21,502 nt of DNA from Calditrichota bacterium (lineage in GTDB: Bacteria; CLD3). The stretch is taken from positions 1 to 21,502 of the forward strand of contig QQUF01000013.1 in assembly GCA_008501735.1 (NCBI GenBank), read 5' to 3'. A model generated the notes under the pieces. That model was given only the letters and a program-made list of their open reading frames with translations, had not been told where the DNA came from and did not search any database. The stretch's first letter is position 1, and every line of letters starts with the position of its first letter. The position numbers were made by a program, and so were the translations under genes. Shown here one piece after another: positions 8,452-15,205 of the stretch.

Positions 8452-10248
8452 TTACAGTTCAATTTTCAGAAGTTCAAATTGATTATCGAAACCTTTAATT
8501 TCAGTTGACAAATCTTTAGTTTGATGATGTGTTTTTTTGAGCCAATTTGAAACTTCAATGTCTTCACTCACTTCTTTTGAAACTACAACATCATCACCTT
8601 CTGAAAAATTTACAAGACGAGCAGCGATGTTTACTGTACTTCCGAAGTAATCTATTTTTTCATTCAAAGTTACTGCCAAACAATGACCTGAATGAATTCC
8701 AGCTTTAAGTTTCAAACCACTTTCTTCAAGTTTTTCATCTGCCATAATTAAAGCATCAACAGCTTGAATTGGTCTTGCAAAAGTTGCCATAACTGCATCA
8801 CCGATAGTTTTTACAATCGCTCCATTGTTTGCATCAATTGCTTTTTTTAAAATTTCAAAATGAGTTAGAACTTTTCCAAAAGCAGGAGCATCTCCAATTT
8901 CGTAATACATTCTTGTTGATTGAACCAAGTCTGTAAAAAGAATGGTTAAGTTTCCAACCGAAACATGCATTTCGGGTTTTAGAACTTCATCTGAGAACAA
9001 ATCTTTAAACTTTTGAAGTAGAAAAACTTCCATTGCTGTTGTCGAATAATCTTTCCAAGCAGCTCTTTCTAAAATGAAAAGTTGCTCAGTTTTAGTTGAG
9101 TTTTTAAATTTCATTTTTGGGTAAGTAGAAATCAAATTTTCTCCGCTACTCCAACCCTCTTCAGTGAGTTCAAAAGTTGATTCAAGTTCTGCAACTGGGT
9201 CAGAATTTATCAACTTAAAACCTTTAGTCGTTAAAGTTCTAATTCTGTATCGTCCTTTTTCTAAAATTGGAGAAATTTCAATTTCTTCGTTTGGTTGAAG
9301 TAAATTTTGAGCAATAAAATGTGGCGTTAAGTGAGGTCCACCGACGCAGTATTCATTTTCTTTAACTTTTCTAATTAATTGATTCGGCTTAAAAGTAATC
9401 TCAACTGAATTTTCAAAATTAGCCTCAAAATCAATATTACAAGCATCACAGTGAACTTCCTTGTCAATTTCATACAAAGATAATTTTGACTGTTTCGCAC
9501 CTTTGCAAGATGGACAAAGTAAATTCCACTGAAAATCCAATAATCCAATTCGAGTTGCTTCAAGACAAGCCTCCAAAACTTCTTTTTTGTTAAGTTCCCA
9601 TTTTGCAGCAATAAAATATGGTTGTATTTTTGAAGCAAAAATTTCGTCTGAATTTGTCAAAACATTTGTTAAGACTTCTACAATTTTTGGATTTTTAAGT
9701 CGCTTTGCTAAAACTTCTTCTAAAGACTTTAACCTTTTTCTCCCACCTTTGACAAACTCTACTTTTGCTTTTTGCTCAAAAATCTCTTCGTTTTCAAACG
9801 CAATTTTATCGTAACGTCTGAAAATTTTATCAAAATTGATTTTACTTAAAACACCTATTTGGAATGGAATTGCTGCAACTCCCAAAATATCCTTTGGAGT
9901 CGCCCAAACTTTGTATTCTAAGAATGTTCCTGTTCCTTTAGGAATTAAATCTGCAATTACTTTTAATTGTTTTACAGGTCCTGAAGAATAATTTCTTACT
10001 ACACTAAATCGTTTTGGAAATGTCCATTCAAATGGCTCTTGAATGTATTTTAGTTTGATTCCAAAAACGATAATTTCTAAAGGCATTCTATAATTTTGAA
10101 ATTCGTTTTCATCTTTTTCCAAATATTTTATTGGAGGCAAACCAGAATCGCGATCAAATCTATTTGTATCAGAAACTAAGTGCCAAAGTTTTTCAGGCGG
10201 AGTTTTTAAGTCCCAAGTCCATTTGTATTCAAAAATTGGTAAAGGCAT
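8452..10248 (-). CDS. Class III adenylate cyclase with SRPBCC-like N-terminus and zinc-ribbon-like module
   Basis: A 598-residue cytoplasmic protein with no signal peptide or membrane segment. Residues 1-150 look like an SRPBCC/START-type ligand pocket (start FEYKWTWDLKTPPEKLWHLVSD). A central region has two Cys pairs, C245-P-S-C248 and C267-D-A-C270, consistent with a zinc ribbon; the region as a whole resembles the DUF5939 segment found before cyclase domains. The cyclase domain (about 430-590) is complete: metal ligands D440 (LFTDLVQST) and D484 (TIGDAVMATF), adenine-specifying K480 and D533 (DYFG), and transition-state N540 and R544 (VNIAARL). The Lys/Asp pair indicates ATP as substrate, so the likely product is cAMP. 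The N-terminal pocket could sense a small hydrophobic ligand. It is convergent with the GNAT gene, 9 bp apart. Confidence 0.9.
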   Translation of the reverse strand: MPLPIFEYKWTWDLKTPPEKLWHLVSDTNRFDRDSGLPPIKYLEKDENEFQNYRMPLEIIVFGIKLKYIQEPFEWTFPKRFSVVRNYSSGPVKQLKVIADLIPKGTGTFLEYKVWATPKDILGVAAIPFQIGVLSKINFDKIFRRYDKIAFENEEIFEQKAKVEFVKGGRKRLKSLEEVLAKRLKNPKIVEVLTNVLTNSDEIFASKIQPYFIAAKWELNKKEVLEACLEATRIGLLDFQWNLLCPSCKGAKQSKLSLYEIDKEVHCDACNIDFEANFENSVEITFKPNQLIRKVKENEYCVGGPHLTPHFIAQNLLQPNEEIEISPILEKGRYRIRTLTTKGFKLINSDPVAELESTFELTEEGWSSGENLISTYPKMKFKNSTKTEQLFILERAAWKDYSTTAMEVFLLQKFKDLFSDEVLKPEMHVSVGNLTILFTDLVQSTRMYYEIGDAPAFGKVLTHFEILKKAIDANNGAIVKTIGDAVMATFARPIQAVDALIMADEKLEESGLKLKAGIHSGHCLAVTLNEKIDYFGSTVNIAARLVNFSEGDDVVVSKEVSEDIEVSNWLKKTHHQTKDLSTEIKGFDNQFELLKIEL

Positions 10249-10574
10249 TTTCTAATTCTTTTTAAGTTTTATAAATCGGTTTAAGTAAAAAGTTTCCTTT
10301 AGGATAACGACAAAACTCTAAATTTATTTTAAAAATTTCTTACATTAAGCAATGCTGTTCAAGTCAAAAGTTGATTTTGTAATATCGTTTTTCAAAATTT
10401 ACCCCTAATGAGAAAACCTACAAAGAAAATTTTATATAACAAAAGTAATAACTTTTGTTATCCTTGTTTCTTTGGGCAATTAATTATTAGCTCTGCCAAA
10501 GAACTAAAACCTCAGCATTTAACTTTAAAAGATTTGAAGTTACAAGAAAATTAAACACTAAACAGAGGAAAATA
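10249..10574. other. 326-bp intergenic region with two inverted repeats
   Basis: The region lies between the divergent starts of the cyclase (minus) and the first S74 fibre gene (plus), so promoters for both should be here; I cannot place either one. It contains a perfect 11-bp inverted repeat (10436-10446/10451-10461) and a second 8-bp one (10468-10475/10496-10503). A 48-codon open frame runs from ATG 10408 to TAA 10554, but it has no ribosome binding site and no recognisable family. A GAGG precedes the ATG at 10575. Confidence 0.6.
10436..10461. repeat. Perfect inverted repeat (hairpin or operator)
   Basis: ATAACAAAAGT (10436-10446) is exactly complementary to ACTTTTGTTAT (10451-10461) with a 4-nt AATA loop. 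It lacks a following T-run and has a weak AT stem, so it is more like a protein-binding palindrome or a leader hairpin than a terminator. It lies 114 bp before the first S74 fibre gene. Confidence 0.6.
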
Positions 10575-11867
10575 ATGTTCAACAGAAAAATAAAAAACAC
10601 CTTGCAAGTTTCATTAATCTTAGCATTAGCAATGACATTTGGAAATGCCTTTGCACAAACCAACAATGAATTTTTAGGTACAAATGCTGGAAATAGTATT
10701 ACTACTGGTAACAACAATGTTGCTATCGGAGATGAAGCAGGAAAGAAACTAAAAACTGGTTCTGACAATACTTTTTTGGGTACTAATTCAGGTCGTGACC
10801 AAGCCACTAAATCTGGCAATGTGTTTATGGGATATTCAATAGGTGCATCAAATCAAACTGCTGATAGTCTTACATTAATTGGTTATGGCATTTCTCAAGG
10901 AGTAAGTAACAACACTTTAATAGGACAGTTAGCTGGAGTTGGACAATCTGGAAGAGACAATGTAAGTGCTGGTTCATATGCAGGTTGGATTAATAACGGA
11001 AGTAAAAATACTTGTGTAGGAAATTCTGCGGGACTTCTTAATTCGTTTGGTAATGATAATGTTTATTTAGGCTATCAAGCTAATAGCTCTAATTCGCATT
11101 TTATTGAAAATGTTTCAATTGGTTCACAATCTAGTATTGATGGAAGTTTTTCTATTTCTATTGGTAAAGATGCAGATATTGTAGAGAAAAATTCTGTAAG
11201 TATTGGCCAGAATGCAGATATTTCAAAAGAAAGTTCCATAAGTATTGGAAATTCTACCATAGTTTCTGATACAAATTCTATTTCAATTGGTAATGGCACT
11301 ATTGTTAATTCAAAAAATTCTGTTGTTATAGGAAACTTTTCAACTATTTCAATTGGTGGAATTGTAAATTGGAGTACGACTTCTGACGGAAGATTCAAAA
11401 CAAATGTTAGAGAAAATATTATTGGTCTTGATTTCATAAATCGGTTAAGACCTGTTTCTTATAATTATCAAATTGAAAAATTAGAAAAATTTTATGGAAA
11501 AGAGATTCCTGAATCCTTAAAGAATTCAAGTAGAGAAAAAGAGAAAATCCGATACTCAGGGTTTATTGCTCAAGAAGTCGAAAAAATTAAAAATGAATTA
11601 AATTTTGATTTTAGTGGAGTTGACACCCCACAAAATAAAAATAGCCAAGTTTATGGATTGCGTTATTCGGAATTTGTTGTGCCTTTGGTAAAAGCAGTGC
11701 AAGAATTAAGTAAAAAAGTAGAATCACAAAATGAAGAAATTTCTATTTTAAAAGAGAAACAAAAAATTATTTCACCTGAAAATACTCTACTTCAAGAAAT
11801 TCAAAAAAAACTCATCAAACTGAAAGACGATTCCAATCAATCTTTATCAAACCAAATTGATTCTTAG
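10575..11867 (+). CDS. Secreted fibre-like protein with beta-roll repeats and Peptidase S74 chaperone domain, paralogue 1
   Basis: A 430-residue protein with a Sec signal peptide (1-27, cleavage FA|QTNNE). The head has about nine 17-residue repeats of the form N-T/V-F/A-L/I-G-x3-G (e.g. NTFLGTNSG), then five 14-residue repeats (SISIGKDADIVEKN type) like YadA/Hep_Hag head repeats. The linker GIVNWSTTSDGRFK leads into a Peptidase S74 intramolecular chaperone domain, with the S-x4-K dyad at S270/K275, then GLDFINRLRPVSY, GFIAQEVE and YGLRYSEFVVPLVKA. Residues about 370-425 are a coiled coil. In phage tail spikes this domain trimerises, folds the upstream fibre and cuts itself off. There is no YadA anchor and no T9SS domain. 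First gene of a four-gene unit; an SD-like GAGG precedes the ATG. Confidence 0.88.
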   Translation: MFNRKIKNTLQVSLILALAMTFGNAFAQTNNEFLGTNAGNSITTGNNNVAIGDEAGKKLKTGSDNTFLGTNSGRDQATKSGNVFMGYSIGASNQTADSLTLIGYGISQGVSNNTLIGQLAGVGQSGRDNVSAGSYAGWINNGSKNTCVGNSAGLLNSFGNDNVYLGYQANSSNSHFIENVSIGSQSSIDGSFSISIGKDADIVEKNSVSIGQNADISKESSISIGNSTIVSDTNSISIGNGTIVNSKNSVVIGNFSTISIGGIVNWSTTSDGRFKTNVRENIIGLDFINRLRPVSYNYQIEKLEKFYGKEIPESLKNSSREKEKIRYSGFIAQEVEKIKNELNFDFSGVDTPQNKNSQVYGLRYSEFVVPLVKAVQELSKKVESQNEEISILKEKQKIISPENTLLQEIQKKLIKLKDDSNQSLSNQIDS

Positions 11868-11930
11868 ATTGGTTTAATAATTAAACTATAAAGACAAAAT
11901 TGACAATAATTTTAAGGAAAAAGCAAACAA

Positions 11931-13241
11931 ATGAATAAATTTTTAAACTCTTCAACATTTTTTTCAATCTTTTTAACAATATCTTTCTCAAATGTTATTC
12001 TTGGACAAACAAATAATGAGAGTTTAGGAAACCAAGCTGGTTCAAGCATTACAAATGGAGACAATAACGTTCTTATTGGTGATAATGCTGGAGAAGAATT
12101 GACAACTGGAAGTAACAATACATTTCTCGGTAGAAATGCAGGTTTGAACCAAAAAACAGTTTCTGACAATGTGTTTGTTGGCAAAGATTCTGGAAAAAAT
12201 AATAATAGCGGAGGAGGACTTACTTTTGTTGGAACTGAATCTGGCAAATCGAACACAACAGGAGATGGGAACACATTTGTTGGTTATAAATCAGGATTCA
12301 GTAACCTTTCAAGTGGTAAAAATACCTTTTTAGGAACTTCCACTGGTTATTCTAACATTGCAGAATACAATACTTTTGTAGGCTCAGGAGCTGGATATTT
12401 TAATACTTCCGGTGAACATAATGTCTATATTGGATTTCAATCTAGTTGGCTAACATCAATAGACAGTAATAATACAGCTATTGGTTCTCAATCAGATATT
12501 GTTGGAAGCAATTCAGTTTGTATTGGGTTTACTTCTAAAGTTTTCGGAAGCAATAATGTTAGTATCGGACATCTTGCTGATGTTTCAAGTTCAAATTCGA
12601 TAAGTATTGGTGCTTCATCTCAAGTAACTGGTTCAAATTCTATTGGAATTGGATATGGAACAAAAGTAACGGCTGCCAATTCAGTTTACATCGGAAACAC
12701 TTCAATGACTTCCATAAGTGGCATTGTAAATTGGACTGCAACCTCCGACGGTAGATTCAAAACCAATGTTAAAGAAAATATTAAAGGACTCGATTTCATT
12801 AACAAACTAAGACCTGTTTCTTACAATTACAAAACTGAAAAAATTGAAAAGTTTTATGGAAAAGAGATTCCTGAATCCTTAAAGAATTCAAGTAGAGAAA
12901 AAGATGAAATCCGTTATTCTGGGTTTATCGCTCAAGAAGTTGAAAAAATTGCAAAAGAATTGAATTTTGATTTTAGTGGAGTTGATGCTCCTCAAGACAA
13001 AGATAGTCAAATTTACGGAATCCGTTATGCCGAATTTGTAGTTCCTTTAGTAAAAGCTGTGCAAGAATTGAGCAAAACTGTAGAATCTCAAAATGAAGAA
13101 ATTTCTAATCTGAAACTGCAACAAAAAATCATTTTAGCACAAAATGAACTTATTAAAGAACTCGAAAGAAAACTTATAAAGTTAGAAGAAGATTCAAAAG
13201 ACTCTATTACTCCCCTTTACAAACTCATTTCCAAAAATTAA
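11931..13241 (+). CDS. Secreted fibre-like protein with beta-roll repeats and Peptidase S74 chaperone domain, paralogue 2
   Basis: A 436-residue paralogue of the preceding gene, 63 bp downstream with no terminator between. Signal peptide 1-25 (cleavage LG|QTNNE). The head has about nine 17-residue repeats (e.g. NTFVGYKSGFSNLSSGK) followed by five 14-residue repeats (SISIGASSQVTGSN type). The S74 domain starts at TATSDGRFK with dyad S272/K277, and the GLDFINKLRPVSY, GFIAQEVE and YGIRYAEFVVPLVKA blocks are intact. A coiled coil follows (about 370-430). A 53-bp stretch is identical to paralogue 1 and a 65-bp stretch is identical to paralogue 3, so the C-terminal domains have been homogenised or recently duplicated. 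An AAGGA lies about 13 nt before the ATG. The likely role is a homo- or heterotrimeric surface fibre; the ligand is unknown. Confidence 0.88.
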   Translation: MNKFLNSSTFFSIFLTISFSNVILGQTNNESLGNQAGSSITNGDNNVLIGDNAGEELTTGSNNTFLGRNAGLNQKTVSDNVFVGKDSGKNNNSGGGLTFVGTESGKSNTTGDGNTFVGYKSGFSNLSSGKNTFLGTSTGYSNIAEYNTFVGSGAGYFNTSGEHNVYIGFQSSWLTSIDSNNTAIGSQSDIVGSNSVCIGFTSKVFGSNNVSIGHLADVSSSNSISIGASSQVTGSNSIGIGYGTKVTAANSVYIGNTSMTSISGIVNWTATSDGRFKTNVKENIKGLDFINKLRPVSYNYKTEKIEKFYGKEIPESLKNSSREKDEIRYSGFIAQEVEKIAKELNFDFSGVDAPQDKDSQIYGIRYAEFVVPLVKAVQELSKTVESQNEEISNLKLQQKIILAQNELIKELERKLIKLEEDSKDSITPLYKLISKN

Positions 13242-13282
13242 CAAATTTGTATTTTTTAAATCAAAGCATAGGAAGTTACCAA

Positions 13283-15202
13283 ATGAATCAAATTTCAAAA
13301 TTAATTACTCAAGCAATAACAATAACTTTAATGTCATATAGTGCTTCTTTGGCACAAACAAACAATGAATTTCTAGGAACAGCATCTGGTACTGGAATCG
13401 GCTCAGGTGACAATAATGTTGCTATTGGTGACTCTTCAGGAACGCAATTATCAAATGGTTCAGACAACACATTTTTAGGTGCAAGTTCTGGGAGACACAC
13501 ATTAGGTGGTAACAAAAACACTTTTTTAGGATATTCTGCTGGATATAAAAATAGTAGCGGATTCCAAAATACTTTTATTGGCTATTATTCTGGGTTTGAA
13601 AATACTGCTAATTTCAACACGTTTGTCGGTTATCAATCAGGAAAAAGTAATACTACAGGATATGACAATACTTATTTTGGCTATTCTTCTGGCAGTAGTA
13701 ATAAAAGTGGCCAAGAAAATACTTTTATTGGAAGTTTATCTGGAAAAGCAAACACTAGTGGGAACCAAAATGTTTTTGTTGGTTTTCAATCTGGAATCAA
13801 GAATAAGGGAGGTTATTTTAATACATTTAATGGCTCTAATTCAGGATCCGAAAACACATCAGGTTTTAGAAATGTATTTATCGGAGTTGAATCTGGACAC
13901 GAAAACACTTCAGGCTTTAGAAATGTATTTATCGGAAATCAATCTGGATTTGAGAATACTACAGGTTATCAAAATACTGCTATTGGAAGTAGAGCTGCTT
14001 ATGATTTAAATACCAACCATAACAATGTATCAATTGGTGACTCGGCAGGTTATGACAACAGTTTAGGAAACTATAACACATTAATTGGATCAAGTGCTGG
14101 TGCTAAAATTGAGAAAGCTGATTTTAATACAATGATTGGTGCTTATGCAGGATACAACACAAACTCTGATGATGCTTTCAGTTATGGAAATAGTAATACT
14201 TTTATTGGTTTTCAAACTGGTAAAAAAAATGTTACTGGTTCGGATAATGTAGGAATTGGTAAAGGTGCAAATATGACATCAGAATATCGCAGTAGAGCAA
14301 CTTTTATTGGTACAAATACAAGTATTTCTAATGATGATGCTGTAGCAATTGGTTATTCTGCAATTGCAAATGGAACAAATGCAACAAGTATCGGTTCGGA
14401 ATCTTCTTCAGTTGGAAATAATTCTGTAAGCCTTGGTAAAGATGCAGATATTACTGCAAACAATGCAATCAGTATCGGTTTTAATGCTGATATTACTGGG
14501 AACAAATCTATTAGCATAGGTGCAACTTCAAATATTTCAGGTATTAACTCAATCGGAATCGGTTACGGAACAACTGTTACGACCGACAATTCTGTTTACA
14601 TTGGAAATACTTCAATGACTTCAATTGGTGGAATTGTTAATTGGACTGCAACTTCTGATGGAAGATTCAAAACAAATGTGAAAGAAAACATTAAAGGACT
14701 TGAATTCATTAACAAACTAAGACCTGTTTCTTACACTTACCAAACTGAAAAATTAGAAAATTTTTATGGAAAAGAAATTCCTCAAACTCTTAGAGAAGCT
14801 AATTCTGATAAAGAAGAAATTCGATACACTGGATTCATTGCTCAAGAAGTGGAAAAGATTGCAAACGAGTTAGACTTTGACTTTAGCGGAGTTGATTCTC
14901 CCAAAGATAAAGAAAGCCAAATTTACGGAATCCGTTATGCCGAATTTGTAGTTCCTTTAGTAAAAGCTGTGCAAGAATTGAGTAAAAATTCGGAAACTCA
15001 AAATTCAATCATTCTTGCTCAAAAAGAGCAAATCGAAAGCCAAAATGAGAAAATCTCAAATTTAGAGATGCAACAAAAAATCATTTTAGCACAAAATGCA
15101 ATCATTGAAAAACTCGAAAGGAAACTTATCAATTTGGAAAAAAATTCAAAAAAACTAAAAAGTAATAATGCTCAACTCATTTCTATAAACCAAAGAGATT
15201 AA
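13283..15202 (+). CDS. Secreted fibre-like protein with extended beta-roll repeats and Peptidase S74 chaperone domain, paralogue 3
   Basis: The frame is open from a TTG at 13247, but ATG 13283 is chosen because AGGAAG sits 7 nt before it and it starts a standard signal peptide (1-24, cleavage LA|QTNNEFLG). The product has 639 residues. It differs from its two paralogues mainly in head length: about eighteen 17-residue repeats (e.g. NVFIGNQSGFENTTGYQ), one of them enlarged near residue 290, then seven 14-residue repeats. The S74 domain begins TATSDGRFK, dyad S458/K463, with all chaperone blocks present. The C-terminal coiled coil is longer (about 560-630) and contains the duplicated phrase LAQKEQIESQNEKISNLE. 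It ends 3 nt before the T9SS propeller gene, which strongly suggests co-translation. Confidence 0.88.
   Translation: MNQISKLITQAITITLMSYSASLAQTNNEFLGTASGTGIGSGDNNVAIGDSSGTQLSNGSDNTFLGASSGRHTLGGNKNTFLGYSAGYKNSSGFQNTFIGYYSGFENTANFNTFVGYQSGKSNTTGYDNTYFGYSSGSSNKSGQENTFIGSLSGKANTSGNQNVFVGFQSGIKNKGGYFNTFNGSNSGSENTSGFRNVFIGVESGHENTSGFRNVFIGNQSGFENTTGYQNTAIGSRAAYDLNTNHNNVSIGDSAGYDNSLGNYNTLIGSSAGAKIEKADFNTMIGAYAGYNTNSDDAFSYGNSNTFIGFQTGKKNVTGSDNVGIGKGANMTSEYRSRATFIGTNTSISNDDAVAIGYSAIANGTNATSIGSESSSVGNNSVSLGKDADITANNAISIGFNADITGNKSISIGATSNISGINSIGIGYGTTVTTDNSVYIGNTSMTSIGGIVNWTATSDGRFKTNVKENIKGLEFINKLRPVSYTYQTEKLENFYGKEIPQTLREANSDKEEIRYTGFIAQEVEKIANELDFDFSGVDSPKDKESQIYGIRYAEFVVPLVKAVQELSKNSETQNSIILAQKEQIESQNEKISNLEMQQKIILAQNAIIEKLERKLINLEKNSKKLKSNNAQLISINQRD
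13850..13951 (+). repeat. Two near-identical 51-bp tandem units in the head of paralogue 3
   Basis: Units 13850-13900 and 13901-13951 match at 43 of 51 bases, and each encodes one 17-residue head repeat (ENTSGFRNVFIG...). The similarity at base level points to recent growth of the head by unit duplication. Confidence 0.8.
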
Positions 15203-15205
15203 CAA

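Noticed and set aside
10408-10554. 48-codon open frame with a CYPC motif just before the fibre operon
   Set aside because: No ribosome binding site, no family resemblance, and it overlaps both inverted repeats; more likely chance in AT-rich DNA.
11075-12274. Long open frames on the minus strand over the S74 genes
   Set aside because: They are antisense shadows of repetitive sense codons, with Pro/Val/Leu-rich translations and no start signals.
13247-13282. Upstream TTG start for S74 paralogue 3
   Set aside because: AGGAAG precedes ATG 13283, which starts a normal signal peptide matching those of the paralogues.
13300-14640. CRISPR array, suggested by regular spacing in the head region
   Set aside because: The periodicity is of coding units of 51 and 42 bp with an intact reading frame and no constant repeat-spacer pattern.
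10575-15202. Prophage remnant as source of the S74 genes
   Set aside because: All three have Sec signal peptides and share an operon with a T9SS protein; no phage structural, integrase or lysis gene is visible in the window.
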